DNA of 64,000 nucleotides from Cerasicoccus maritimus (GTDB lineage Bacteria; Verrucomicrobiota; Verrucomicrobiia; Opitutales; Cerasicoccaceae). The stretch spans positions 1 to 64,000 of the forward strand of contig JAVDPD010000031.1 of NCBI GenBank assembly GCA_031296935.1, written 5' to 3'. The notes under the pieces were generated by a model that saw only the letters and a list, made by a program, of their open reading frames with translations, searched no databases and was not told the DNA's origin. The position numbers and the translations under genes were made by a program. Below, piece after piece: positions 1 to 8,457 of this stretch; the first letter of the stretch is position 1, and each line of letters starts with the position of its first letter.

Positions 1-81
1 TCCATCCAAAAGAGCATGAATGGGCTCTCCGAAAAAGTACAGATTATTTTGAGATAAACTTCGCTGACACCACACTACAAG

Positions 82-107
82 AAAAGGCCTTCGCTACGAC
101 GAAGGCC
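82..107 (-). terminator. Hairpin terminator downstream of the 144-950 pseudopilin
   Basis: An 8-bp perfect stem (GGCCTTCG / CGAAGGCC) with a 6-nt loop is followed on the minus strand by TTTTC. It lies about 40 nt after the stop codon of the minus-strand pseudopilin gene and fits an intrinsic terminator with a short U tract. Upstream of it (1-81) no complete gene is visible. Confidence 0.6.
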
Positions 108-143
108 TCTTCAATTATGGCTGATGCTGGTTCTGGTAAAAGT

Positions 144-950
144 CTATGGTTTGTAATTTGCATTACCGCGATCTTGGGCGACGTTTGACCATCGGCGCAT
201 GTCGCGCAGCTCTTCTTCACCCAGCAACTCTACGCTGCCATCTAGGTTGGCGACGATGGCTTGTTGGTTGTAGCGCAAGTGTACGTTGCCGAAGTTGCCC
301 GGAATTTCTTCATTGTAGCTGCTGGACCACTTATGTGGCGCATCGACATTGACCAATCCGACGTAGTCCACCACGTCTTCGTATTCGGCACTGTGTTGGA
401 AACTGGAGGCAAAGACAATCTGCTGGCTTGGATTGATGCTTTTGCTCAATGTGGTGAGTTTGTAGTTTGGATCGTAGCCAACATATTTCGGGCTATATTC
501 GTCGTAGTCGCCACCCATAAATTCGACATTGAGTCCGAAGGACGGAAAGAGCGCCACGTCGTAAGGATCATCGCGAATGGCATCCAGAAGCACTTGTGAG
601 CGACCGGGGTAAAATGCGTCAATGCCATCCACATAAGGGAGCAGGCGGAAGACGTAGCGATCATAGTCAACACCACGGCTTACCGGGTTGCCATTGTGGT
701 CGTAGATGATCACTTTCTGACGGTCTTCGGGGTCGGGATTAGATGGTAGCAGTTGCCCCTTGTGTTCCTGTGGGTACATCAGGTAGGCAGAAACTAACTG
801 TCGGGCAGCCGTAACATCTCCTGCCTTGTAAGCAGATTCCTTGACCTTGCCAACGGCCGCTACTGTGACCGCTGAGAGAACGCCAACGACCCCAACGGTG
901 ACCAGAATTTCGACCAAGGTGAATGCGCGATGCTTGCAATGTATTTTCAT
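144..950 (-). CDS. Stand-alone pseudopilin (prepilin-type N-terminal cleavage/methylation domain)
   Basis: A 268-residue protein with a class III prepilin leader: basic N-terminus, then RAFTLVEILVTVGVV at about residues 8-22 and a hydrophobic helix to about residue 33. Glu at position +5 of the mature protein is present, but the residue before the cleavage site is Ala rather than the usual Gly. The C-terminal part is a globular domain that ends with an H-x12-DG pattern (HLRYNQQAIVANLDG), similar to the 'H-X9-DG' pseudopilins abundant in Verrucomicrobiota and Planctomycetota. It starts 6 nt after the stop of the secreted protein at 956-2254 and is probably co-transcribed with it. The exact secretion or pilus role is unknown; no assembly ATPase or platform gene is nearby. 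Confidence 0.85.
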   Translation of the reverse strand: MKIHCKHRAFTLVEILVTVGVVGVLSAVTVAAVGKVKESAYKAGDVTAARQLVSAYLMYPQEHKGQLLPSNPDPEDRQKVIIYDHNGNPVSRGVDYDRYVFRLLPYVDGIDAFYPGRSQVLLDAIRDDPYDVALFPSFGLNVEFMGGDYDEYSPKYVGYDPNYKLTTLSKSINPSQQIVFASSFQHSAEYEDVVDYVGLVNVDAPHKWSSSYNEEIPGNFGNVHLRYNQQAIVANLDGSVELLGEEELRDMRRWSNVAQDRGNANYKP

Positions 951-955
951 GCTAA

Positions 956-2254
956 TCAGTCCTCGAAACTAATATTTACTTTGATGAATGGAGTGGGGGT
1001 GGCTGCATCGAGGGGAGTCAGGGAGCGAACGCGGGTGAGTTGTGTGCCGTCATCATTTAGCTGGATAATTTCGGGGTCGCTCGTGTAGGGGCCGCCGACA
1101 TCTGCGTTGGTTAGCCAGCTGCTTAAGTCACTGGAGACTGCAATGCTGTAGGTGAGGTCGTCGGCAGCAACTTGTTGGCGAAAGACAATCGCTGGGTAGT
1201 TGACATCATCGACGGCAACGATGTCTGTTTGAAAGTAGACTTCCTGCGTAGGGTTCTCAGGTTCGCCTCCGAGTGCGTATTCCATTACGTTGCTGAGCGC
1301 GTCGCCATCATAGTCATTATCTTTTGCCCAGTCGGAGGAGGAGATGCCGCCGCCATGATTGGATGGAAACGCAATTTGCCGCCAGACGGTATAATCTCTA
1401 GGTGCCAGAATCAGCTGGACGTCCGTTTCTCCAGCTATGGTAATTTCGAGTGGGTTGTCAGTGGATTCTCCAAAGTCGCCAACCCACTTCACGAATTCAT
1501 AATTGGCGTTGGGGTCTGCTGTGATGGTGACTGTTTCCCACGGCTCGTAGATTAGCTTTTCTGGTGATTTTTCAATCAACCCAAAGAGCAAGCCATAGGG
1601 AATGTTGGTGTCGACGTTGAGACCGTAACCGTCGAGTTGTTGGTCATAGGTTTCACTGGTGTCGAGCTGAGCAGCTGCAAAGGATGAGTGTGCAAGCTCG
1701 TAGTCGAACTGGATATAGTAGTCGTATATGAGTAGGCTGGACGTGTCCCACTCCCAGGCGACAAAGAAATTACTGGTCGAGTCAGTTGTTGAAACTGTAT
1801 TCGTGTAGCCGGCTTCGTAGAGTATCCAGTCTCCGCCAGCTTCCGTCCGGTAGTAGAGCTTAACCGAGTCGTTGAGTGGTGTTGACTGGCTGCCCTGATA
1901 AGTCATTGCCTGAAGCAGAATCTCGCCCGGGCTGTAGGTGGGGTTGTCGTAAACACGAATTCCCAGCGTCTGATCGGTAAAGGTGTAAAGTCGGTTTGTG
2001 CTCGTGACAATCGCACTCTCTGCGGCGTATTGCCCGAGGTACGCGGATTCATTGCCCCCGATGAAAGGATAGTTCACCTCCTCATCCGTCAGGGTTGAGT
2101 AGTCGGCAGGATCTTCGTCCGTGTAGGCAACGTCAAAGCCGAGGAAATACGCAAAGTCCTCATCAGTGAAGCCGTTACGAAAATCTGGCACAAGGAATTG
2201 CGCTTGGAGTGTCGTTGTCGAAATTAGAGCTAAAACTGTAAAAATTTGCTTCAT
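956..2254 (-). CDS. Secreted protein with InlB-like repeat domain and shared C-terminal module
   Basis: A 432-residue protein with a Sec signal peptide (MKQIFTVLALISTTTLQAQ). The first 240 residues are beta-rich and not recognised. Around residues 240-290 there is a divergent InlB/Flg_new_2-type bacterial repeat (VTITADPNANYEFVKWVGDF). Residues from about 310 hold an acidic Ca-binding-like stretch (DNDYDGDALSNVMEYALGG), followed by a roughly 100-residue beta domain containing YSIAVSSDLSSW and ending in IKVNISFED. This last module recurs in four other secreted proteins of the window. It lies between a PEP-CTERM gene and a pseudopilin gene, all on the minus strand. Function unknown; cell-surface or extracellular location is inferred. 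Confidence 0.8.
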   Translation of the reverse strand: MKQIFTVLALISTTTLQAQFLVPDFRNGFTDEDFAYFLGFDVAYTDEDPADYSTLTDEEVNYPFIGGNESAYLGQYAAESAIVTSTNRLYTFTDQTLGIRVYDNPTYSPGEILLQAMTYQGSQSTPLNDSVKLYYRTEAGGDWILYEAGYTNTVSTTDSTSNFFVAWEWDTSSLLIYDYYIQFDYELAHSSFAAAQLDTSETYDQQLDGYGLNVDTNIPYGLLFGLIEKSPEKLIYEPWETVTITADPNANYEFVKWVGDFGESTDNPLEITIAGETDVQLILAPRDYTVWRQIAFPSNHGGGISSSDWAKDNDYDGDALSNVMEYALGGEPENPTQEVYFQTDIVAVDDVNYPAIVFRQQVAADDLTYSIAVSSDLSSWLTNADVGGPYTSDPEIIQLNDDGTQLTRVRSLTPLDAATPTPFIKVNISFED

Positions 2255-2278
2255 GCAAATGATTGGTTTGTGGAAAGT

Positions 2279-2311
2279 TGCCCGCCAACGGCATGGAACC
2301 GCTGGCGGGCA
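2279..2311 (-). terminator. Long hairpin between PEP-CTERM gene and next gene
   Basis: A 13-bp stem (TGCCCGCCAGCGG with CCGTTGGCGGGCA on the minus strand, one G-U pair) with a 7-nt loop lies between the stop of the PEP-CTERM gene and the start of the gene at 956-2254. The sequence after it on the minus strand (AACTTTCC) is a poor U tract, so it may be a weak terminator or an mRNA-stabilising hairpin that lowers expression of the downstream gene. Confidence 0.5.
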
Positions 2312-2332
2312 GGTTTTCTTGCTTGGCTTTAA

Positions 2333-2995
2333 CTAACGTCGTTGACGACGCATCAAAATCAGGGCGCCACAGGCCAGACCGGCGATGAGCGCATAAGTGC
2401 GAGGCTCGGGGACCACTTGTGCGAAGGTGTCGCCTTGATTGAGCTGGAGGCCCGAGATGGAGTAGTGAGCGCCGCTAGGACCCCAGTTGATTTCAAAGCT
2501 AGTAATATCATCGCCAATGCCGCTTAAGTCCCATTGGTAGGCAAAGAAATCAGTGCCAACGTGGGAGAAATCCGCGCTTAATGCTTGCGCGCCGGAGTTA
2601 TAGTTGAGCGTTGGAAGAAGTTCTGCGTTGGCTTCAACTTGGAAAACAACTGTGGCAAGATCGGCTATGGCGCTGGTATCATAGACTGTCCATGAGCCTG
2701 GAGTGAATAGGTTGTAAGTGCCGCCGCCATCATCCTCTGGCAGAAAGACACCGCCTCCGCTAGTCTTAGTGAATTCAGCTGTGGTGTCTCCATTTTGTGC
2801 TGAAATCGGTGCTAGAAAAGGGTCGGTATACGCATTCGTGGGAAATACTGGGTAATTGGGATTTCCGTAAGTTTCCGCGTTTAATGTCGTCCAGCTGGAT
2901 TCTACGTTAGTGCCCGGAAGCGTGATGTCTAGCATGGCCATCGTGCTTGTAGCCGCGCCAACAAGTGCGAGAGTAGTGATCAGTTGCTTGTTCAT
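2333..2995 (-). CDS. PEP-CTERM sorting-domain protein
   Basis: A 220-residue exported protein. An N-terminal signal peptide (MNKQLITTLALVGAATSTMA) is followed by a beta-rich domain without recognised motifs. The C-terminus is a textbook PEP-CTERM tail: VVPEPRTYALIAG, a hydrophobic helix and a final basic patch (RRQRR). By family knowledge, exosortase recognises the tail and processes the protein on its way to the cell surface or extracellular matrix. No exosortase gene is in this window. It is upstream of, and on the same strand as, the secreted protein and pseudopilin at 144-2254, separated by a strong hairpin. Confidence 0.85.
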   Translation of the reverse strand: MNKQLITTLALVGAATSTMAMLDITLPGTNVESSWTTLNAETYGNPNYPVFPTNAYTDPFLAPISAQNGDTTAEFTKTSGGGVFLPEDDGGGTYNLFTPGSWTVYDTSAIADLATVVFQVEANAELLPTLNYNSGAQALSADFSHVGTDFFAYQWDLSGIGDDITSFEINWGPSGAHYSISGLQLNQGDTFAQVVPEPRTYALIAGLACGALILMRRQRR

Positions 2996-3060
2996 TTCTT
3001 TGTTAGTTATTTGGAATTGTTCTAATTATTAAAAATAGGATTCAGTCTCAATTTTAACTT

Positions 3061-3093
3061 AAAATGAGACGCCCGCCTGAGGGGCAGGGCGTC
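3061..3093 (-). terminator. Terminator after hmuS
   Basis: The minus strand carries GACGCCC...GGGCGTC with a 12-nt interior, followed by TCATTTT. It sits just after the stop codon of the hemin-degrading factor gene and separates it from the PEP-CTERM gene. Confidence 0.6.
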
Positions 3094-3101
3094 CCTGATA
3101 T

Positions 3102-4139
3102 TTAGATGCTTGCGGTCAGCTCGCGCCAATCCTCGCGCTCCGGGATGCCTGGCTTGCGGGCACCGAAGAACTGAGCAATGATCTCGCCATCGGCGTCGTA
3201 GAGTTCGACTGCGTTGACGTCGCCATCGACAGTCGGCTTGATGACGTGCCATGCGCTGGCAATGCCGGTTTCCTTCAGGTGCAGGTTGAAGTCTGGATCG
3301 AGCACATTGAACCAGTCTTCGAAGATGACCAACTTGCTGACCGTGCCTGTGTGGATCTGGATCGCGGAGTCATTGCCCACAAATACCATGATTGGCATTT
3401 CCTTGTCGCGAGCCTGCTCGAGCAGGGTGCGGGCAACGCCGTTGTCGAGGCGACGGGTGAACTTGCCTTCGCCAAGTTCCATGGCTTGCAGACGGCTGAC
3501 CTTGTTCTTTGCCATGAGCATGAAGAAATCGTGCGTGTCCTTGAGATTCTTCCAGCCATCGAGGAACTTTGCCGCGCGCTCTTCATCGACTGGAATAACG
3601 GCCTTCTTGGCAGGTGCTGGTTCCGTCAACATGGTCGCATCCTGATCTTCGTGGCTAAAGCGTGAGATGAGCTCTTCATAGAGTTCCATCTTGGACTCTT
3701 CCTTCGGGTAAACCTTGTGAATAGCGTTGCCATAGCGATCGAAGAACTGGATCGACTTCATTTCTTGCCCCCTGGCTTGTGCGGTGACAGCGTAGGCGTG
3801 AGCCCAGTCTGCAAAGAAAAGGCGCAAGTCGATATCCTTGCCGACAACCAGTCCTATCTTGCCGTTGTGAGATGAAATTTCTTCGTAACAGCCCTTACGC
3901 TCATGCACACAGTGTTCGTTGCGAGTCAGGACCATGACACGGCCAAGTGACTTCAATTCTTTGATAAAATCGATCCAGCTTTCGACGGCTAGGCGAATGG
4001 ACTTGCAGCCACAATCGGCTGCGACAAGCTCACCTTCTGTCACACCGAGCTGATCGGCGCAGTCACGCATACGTAGCTTCGGATTAGATTCAATCAATGC
4101 AGCGTAGCGTTCGGCGAGTAATGTGGTGGTTGTGGTCAT
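3102..4139 (-). CDS. hmuS: Hemin-degrading factor HmuS/HemS/ChuS family
   Basis: A 345-residue cytoplasmic protein, the normal full length of the family, made of two repeated HemS/ChuX-type domains (roughly residues 10-165 and 190-335). The opening (AERYAALIESNPKLRMRDCA, then DQLGVTEGELVAA) is the conserved helix-turn start of the family. Known members bind heme delivered by the HmuTUV importer and either traffic it or open the ring to release iron. The gene is transcribed divergently from hmuT with about 100 nt between the likely starts, so one regulator could control both. The biochemical activity (degradation or carrier) cannot be read from sequence. Confidence 0.9.
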   Translation of the reverse strand: MTTTTTLLAERYAALIESNPKLRMRDCADQLGVTEGELVAADCGCKSIRLAVESWIDFIKELKSLGRVMVLTRNEHCVHERKGCYEEISSHNGKIGLVVGKDIDLRLFFADWAHAYAVTAQARGQEMKSIQFFDRYGNAIHKVYPKEESKMELYEELISRFSHEDQDATMLTEPAPAKKAVIPVDEERAAKFLDGWKNLKDTHDFFMLMAKNKVSRLQAMELGEGKFTRRLDNGVARTLLEQARDKEMPIMVFVGNDSAIQIHTGTVSKLVIFEDWFNVLDPDFNLHLKETGIASAWHVIKPTVDGDVNAVELYDADGEIIAQFFGARKPGIPEREDWRELTASI

Positions 4140-4236
4140 GAGTTATTGAGCAGATTAGTGCTTGGAATTGAGAACGAGTCCCATCAGCGAAAAAATGCTT
4201 GCTCACGTCAATAGGAAAAATCAAGTTTTTGAAATT

Positions 4237-5106
4237 ATGTCTCATTTTCACCAATGGATCTTTCTGAAAAGCCTTCTTTTAGTAATCACGCTGGCACCGG
4301 TTGTGCTTTTAGCTGATGCGAAGCCGCGAATAGTAACTGTCGGCGGCGCGGCAACTGAGATTGTTTTTGCTCTAGGTGGTGGGGATGACGTTGTGGCCGT
4401 TGACCTTTCCAGCACTTATCCTGCTAAGGTGCGTGACTTGCCTCAAGTGGGCTATATCCGCAATATTACTCCCGAAGGCATTCTGTCGATGCGTCCGGAT
4501 TTGATCGTTGCAACCGAAACACTGGGGCCGCCGGCTGCTAAGAAAATGCTCAAGCAGATGGGCGCTCCGATGGTATGGATTCCTGAGCCAAAGAGCCTTG
4601 CAGCCTTGGAAAACGGCTTGAGGACAATAGGCAAAAAGTTGGGCAAATCCGCAAAAGCGGAGGAAATAATCCTGGAGGTGCGCGCCAAATTAGCTGAATC
4701 TGCAGATACTGCGAAGCAGTGGAGCAACAAGCCGACGGCTGTCTTTTTCCTGGCTCCTCCGAGCTCGAGTGGTGGTGGTCGCGCGGGCGGGAAGGACACT
4801 CGCGGCGCAGAGCTGATTGAATTGGCGGGGGGCGAAAGCGTCGTCGATTTCTCGAATTTTCAAGTGATGTCGATCGAGTCACTGATAAAGACGGACCCCG
4901 ACGTGATCTTTGTGGGCGTGTCGGATGGGCATGGTGCGACGCCGGAAAGCGTCGAGGCGATGCGTCAGCTCCCGGGTTTAGCGGGGATTAAGGCGGTGAA
5001 AAACAATGCCATCTACGCGGTGCCGTTGGATGACCTTTCCTTCGGGCCTCGTTTAGGCGATGCTGTGCAGCGTTGGAATGCTCATTTGGCCGAAGTTGCG
5101 AAATAG
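4237..5106 (+). CDS. hmuT: Heme ABC transporter substrate-binding protein
   Basis: A 289-residue periplasmic binding protein of the cobalamin/heme class (BtuF/HmuT fold). I chose ATG 4237 rather than the upstream ATG 4162 because it places a signal peptide (about residues 1-25) at the N-terminus; the upstream extension is hydrophilic. Recognisable blocks are RIVTVGGAATEIVFALGG near residue 30, QVGYIRNITPEGILSMRPD, and GGRAGGKDTRGAELIELAGG. It heads hmuTUV: the permease starts 39 nt downstream. An imperfect palindrome (TGAAATTAT...ATTTTCA, 4230-4250) overlaps the start codon and has some resemblance to a Fur box, but the match is weak. Confidence 0.9.
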   Translation: MSHFHQWIFLKSLLLVITLAPVVLLADAKPRIVTVGGAATEIVFALGGGDDVVAVDLSSTYPAKVRDLPQVGYIRNITPEGILSMRPDLIVATETLGPPAAKKMLKQMGAPMVWIPEPKSLAALENGLRTIGKKLGKSAKAEEIILEVRAKLAESADTAKQWSNKPTAVFFLAPPSSSGGGRAGGKDTRGAELIELAGGESVVDFSNFQVMSIESLIKTDPDVIFVGVSDGHGATPESVEAMRQLPGLAGIKAVKNNAIYAVPLDDLSFGPRLGDAVQRWNAHLAEVAK

Positions 5107-5145
5107 CTTTTGCGTTCATCTCAGAGCACGTTCTAGTTAAGCATC

Positions 5146-6204
5146 ATGCCCTTGCGCATCCCCGAAAAGCGTCGTATCTGGATACACGTCGCCTTGGTCA
5201 CGATCATGCTCGTGCTGGGTGTCGTGGCGCTAAACATTGGCCCGTTGAAGTCCACATGGGGAGAAATCTGGCAAGTTATCCGTGACCGTATCCTCTTTGT
5301 GGCGGTCGACGACCGCTCTTGGGCGGACCCGATCATCTGGAATCTCCGCATGCCGCGCATTGTGATGGCGATGCTTGTGGGGGCGGGTTTGGCAGTGGCG
5401 GGCGCATTGATGCAGGGGCTGTTCCGCAACCCACTGGCGGACCCCGGGCTGATCGGCGTTTCCAGCGGCTCGGCAATGGGCGCAGTGGTGTCAATCATCG
5501 TGCTTCCTTACATCGGGCTAACCGGCGATTGGCTGATGTATGCTGCGACACCGATATGCGCAATGGTTGGCGGTGTAGGCATTACATTTTTAATCTACCA
5601 ACTTTCGCGCATCGGCGGGCGTATCAATGTGGCCTCCATGCTGTTGACCGGCATCGCGATCAACGCCATTGGCGGCGCTTTGATTGGCCTCGCAGTCACG
5701 CAAATTGCGACCGCTGAGCAGCTGCAATCCTTTACTTTCTGGAGCCTGGGGAGTCTTAATGGCGTGCTTTGGCCGGTAGTCGGAATTACTGCGCTGGTGC
5801 TATTGCCTTGCCTGGTTGCCGCGCTATGGCTTGGCAAGCCGCTGAACGCATTCTTGTTTGGAGAGTTGGAGGCCTACCACTTGGGCGTCGACGTGCCCAA
5901 AGTGAAGCGCATCGCAATCGTGGTCAGTGCGCTGATGGTGGGCGTGACGGTGGGGTTCACGGGTGGCATTGGTTTTATTGGCTTGGTGGCACCTCATATT
6001 ATCCGTCTGAGCTTTGGGCCGGACCACCGTTTCCTGCTACCAGCTAGTGCGCTTTGCGGGGCGATTTTGCTGCTGATTGCCGATACTCTGGCGCGCACGG
6101 TTGCGGCACCGGCGGAGTTGCAAATCGGCATTTTGACGTCGCTGATCGGCGGCCCGTTCTTCCTGATGTTACTCCTCAAATCCAGAAAGGAAATGAGCAT
6201 TTAG
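5146..6204 (+). CDS. hmuU: FecCD-family heme ABC transporter permease
   Basis: A 352-residue polytopic inner-membrane protein with about ten hydrophobic segments. FecCD hallmarks are present: QGLFRNPLADPGLIGVSSGS near residues 87-106 and the ATPase-coupling segment GGIGFIGLVAPHIIR near residues 270-284. It forms the translocation channel, presumably as a homodimer, with HmuT delivering substrate and HmuV driving transport. It ends 2 nt before hmuV. Heme is preferred over siderophore or cobalamin as substrate because of the adjacent hmuS, which is inference from context. Confidence 0.92.
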   Translation: MPLRIPEKRRIWIHVALVTIMLVLGVVALNIGPLKSTWGEIWQVIRDRILFVAVDDRSWADPIIWNLRMPRIVMAMLVGAGLAVAGALMQGLFRNPLADPGLIGVSSGSAMGAVVSIIVLPYIGLTGDWLMYAATPICAMVGGVGITFLIYQLSRIGGRINVASMLLTGIAINAIGGALIGLAVTQIATAEQLQSFTFWSLGSLNGVLWPVVGITALVLLPCLVAALWLGKPLNAFLFGELEAYHLGVDVPKVKRIAIVVSALMVGVTVGFTGGIGFIGLVAPHIIRLSFGPDHRFLLPASALCGAILLLIADTLARTVAAPAELQIGILTSLIGGPFFLMLLLKSRKEMSI

Positions 6205-6206
6205 CC

Positions 6207-6992
6207 ATGTTGAAAGCCGATAAAGTTTCCTTTTCCTATGGTCGCAGGACGGTGGTTGACCAAGTCACGGTGGCGATCGAACCGGGTAAAGTAATTGCCT
6301 TGCTGGGGCCTAATGGAGCGGGCAAGACCTCGCTTTTCCGCCTGCTCAGCGGTAGCGTGGCACCGGAGTCAGGCACGGTCACGCTTGATGGCAAACCGCT
6401 TAAGGACTACAGTGCAAACACGCTGGCTAAGCGCCGCGCAGTGCTCCCGCAGACCTCGCAACTGGGATTTAATTTCATGGTCCGCGAGGTCGTGGAAATG
6501 GGACGTTTGCCGCATGCCAAGGCCGATAAAAGCACCGACGAAGAAAGCGTGGTAGAGCTGGCGATGGAGTGGGCGGACATCAAGCATTTTGCTGATCGGC
6601 ACTACATGAGTTTGTCTGGTGGCGAACGTCAACGCGTGCAGCTGGCGCGTTGCTTGGCGCAAGTCTGGCCCGGAGAAAAAGCCAGCGGTGAAAGCACCTA
6701 CCTGATGCTGGATGAGCCAACGAACAACCTTGATATTTCGCATCAACACACCTGCCTGCGCGAGGCGCGCCGCCTGGCCGACAAGGGTGTGGGCGTGGCC
6801 TGCATTCTCCATGATTTCAACCTCGCGTTGGCCTATGCGGATTCTTGTGTGGTCATGTTCGATGGTATGGTTCGCGCAGCGGGGACCGTCGAAACCGCGC
6901 TGACGGCCGAGGTGGTAGGCGATGTTTTTGGCGTTAATGCGACACTGATTGAGCAGGATGGCCAACGCGTTATTGCGACTTTGCTGAAGTGA
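6207..6992 (+). CDS. hmuV: Heme ABC transporter ATP-binding protein
   Basis: A 261-residue ABC ATPase. The ATG at 6207, two bases after the hmuU stop, was chosen because the N-terminus then begins directly with the ABC fold (MLKADKVSFSYGRRTVVDQV); longer readings run through hmuU in another frame. Walker A is GPNGAGKTS, the signature is LSGGERQRVQLAR, Walker B is YLMLDEPTNNLD and the H-loop is CILHDFNLA. Length and sequence agree with HmuV/FhuC-type heme importers. It is the last gene of hmuTUV; no TonB-dependent outer-membrane receptor follows. Confidence 0.93.
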   Translation: MLKADKVSFSYGRRTVVDQVTVAIEPGKVIALLGPNGAGKTSLFRLLSGSVAPESGTVTLDGKPLKDYSANTLAKRRAVLPQTSQLGFNFMVREVVEMGRLPHAKADKSTDEESVVELAMEWADIKHFADRHYMSLSGGERQRVQLARCLAQVWPGEKASGESTYLMLDEPTNNLDISHQHTCLREARRLADKGVGVACILHDFNLALAYADSCVVMFDGMVRAAGTVETALTAEVVGDVFGVNATLIEQDGQRVIATLLK

Positions 6993-7156
6993 AAAACGCC
7001 ATTTGAGGTCGATTTCATGTAAGTTGCTGATTATTAACTACTTGCGGAAATTGGCTATTTAGAACCAATACTTTTATGCACTTTTTTGGCCAATATGGGG
7101 TCATTTCATGGCATCTAAAGCAAACTTTTGGCGCCAATGCAGGCAATGTCGGCATG

Positions 7157-7187
7157 AAAAAGCCGCCTGCGAAACAACGCAAACGGC
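7157..7187 (-). terminator. Rho-independent terminator of moeB
   Basis: On the minus strand a 10-bp stem (GCCGTTTGCG with CGCAGGCGGC, two G-U pairs) with a 6-nt loop is followed by TTTTT. It lies 30 nt after the stop codon of the MoeB/rhodanese gene. Confidence 0.85.
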
Positions 7188-7218
7188 CTAAAGATCGGTT
7201 ATTACTAAATGGTGTGAA

Positions 7219-8364
7219 TTAATAACGCGCCATACCGGGCTGGATTTCGAGCGCCCAGGCGTCGATGCCTCCCTTAACGCTCACGGCCCCGTCCACACCC
7301 TTGGAGCGGAGGAATTCCGTGGCGCGTAGGCTGCGCATGCCGTGGTGGCAATATACGAGCAGCGGTTCGCTGGCGTTGAGTTCCCCGTAGCGCTGGGTAA
7401 GCTGACCGAGGGGGATTTCAATCGCGCCGTCGATCTTGGCGATGGCCACTTCGAAGTCTTCGCGGACATCGAGCACGGCGGGTGGTCTGGCTTGCTGTAG
7501 CAGGGCATGCGCCTCTTGAACCGTAATTTCCATGGAGACACTTTCTGGCGCCGCTTCGGGCTCGGCGCAAGACCACTCGTAATTGGCGGCAGAAATTTCT
7601 GTGATGCTCGGGTGGGTGCCACAGAGCGGGCACTCGGGGTCGGGCTTGAGCTTAAGCGTGCGGTGCCGCTGGGCCAGGCTATCGACGACGAGCAGGCGGC
7701 CCAGGAGGCTATCGCCAATACCCATGAGGCGCTTGATTGCCTCCATCGACTGGTAGCTGCCGATCACGCCGCACAGTGCGCCGAACACGCCGGCTTCCTC
7801 GCAGTTGGGCACCGTGCCGGGCTCGGGCATGGTCGGGAAGAGGCAACGGTAGCATGGGCCGCCAGCCTGGGGCTCAAAGAGCGATACCTGGCCCTCAAAC
7901 TGGAAAACGCTGCCGTAAACGAGCGGTTTGCCCGCAAAGAACGCGGCGTCGTTGACGAGGTAGCGCGTCGGGAAGTTATCCGAGCCGTCGACGACGATGT
8001 CATATTGGCTGATGAGCTCCACGGCGTTGTCAACGGTGATGCCGCCAGGGTGGGGGATCAACTCGATGTGCGGGTTAATCGCGCGCAGCGAGGCCATGCC
8101 GGAGTCGAGCTTGGGTTGGCCGACATCGGCGTCGCCGTGGGCAATCTGTCGTTGCAGGTTGTGCGCTTCGACCTGGTCAAACTCGGCTAGGCCCATCGCG
8201 CCCACGCCAGCAGCGGCGAGGTAAAGCGAGGCCGGGCTGCCGAGACCGCCAAGCCCAATGATCAGCACGCGCGCGCCAGTCAGCTTTTCCTGGCCGGGAA
8301 GGCCCACTTGTGGCAGGCGCACGTGGCGCGAGTATCGGGAAATTTGCTCCGGTGTCAGGGACAT
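7219..8364 (-). CDS. moeB: ThiF/MoeB-family adenylyltransferase fused to a rhodanese domain
   Basis: A 381-residue fusion protein. Residues 1-250 form an E1-like domain: RYSRHVRLPQVG at the N-terminus, the nucleotide loop LIIGLGGLGSPA, the Arg-bearing segment AHNLQRQIAH, and two CxxC zinc knuckles (CYRC and CPLC). Residues 275-380 form a rhodanese domain with active-site loop YCHHGMRS. Known fusions of this type (MoeZ/MoeBR) adenylate the C-terminal Gly of MoaD or ThiS and transfer sulfur to it. The start MSLTPEQ at 8364 matches the family better than the upstream ATG at 8385. It is a single-gene unit far from the moa cluster at 42.7-47.3 kb, whose MoaD (ending in GG) is a likely substrate; ThiS is the alternative. 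Confidence 0.9.
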   Translation of the reverse strand: MSLTPEQISRYSRHVRLPQVGLPGQEKLTGARVLIIGLGGLGSPASLYLAAAGVGAMGLAEFDQVEAHNLQRQIAHGDADVGQPKLDSGMASLRAINPHIELIPHPGGITVDNAVELISQYDIVVDGSDNFPTRYLVNDAAFFAGKPLVYGSVFQFEGQVSLFEPQAGGPCYRCLFPTMPEPGTVPNCEEAGVFGALCGVIGSYQSMEAIKRLMGIGDSLLGRLLVVDSLAQRHRTLKLKPDPECPLCGTHPSITEISAANYEWSCAEPEAAPESVSMEITVQEAHALLQQARPPAVLDVREDFEVAIAKIDGAIEIPLGQLTQRYGELNASEPLLVYCHHGMRSLRATEFLRSKGVDGAVSVKGGIDAWALEIQPGMARY

Positions 8365-8457
8365 GCGCCACAGTGAAGCGCGCAATGAAGCGTTTGCAAA
8401 GGGATTTTAATGATCGACAGGGAGTGTGCACTAATCGACCTATAGAGTCAGTGCTCC

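Noticed and set aside
1..57. Open frame at the left edge ending in TAA, possibly the end of a plus-strand gene (SIQKSMNGLSEKVQIILR)
   Set aside because: Eighteen codons without similarity or codon evidence are not enough to support a gene.
4230..4250. Fur box at hmuT
   Set aside because: Only the outer 5 bp of each half are symmetric and it covers the start codon; kept as a remark, not as a feature.
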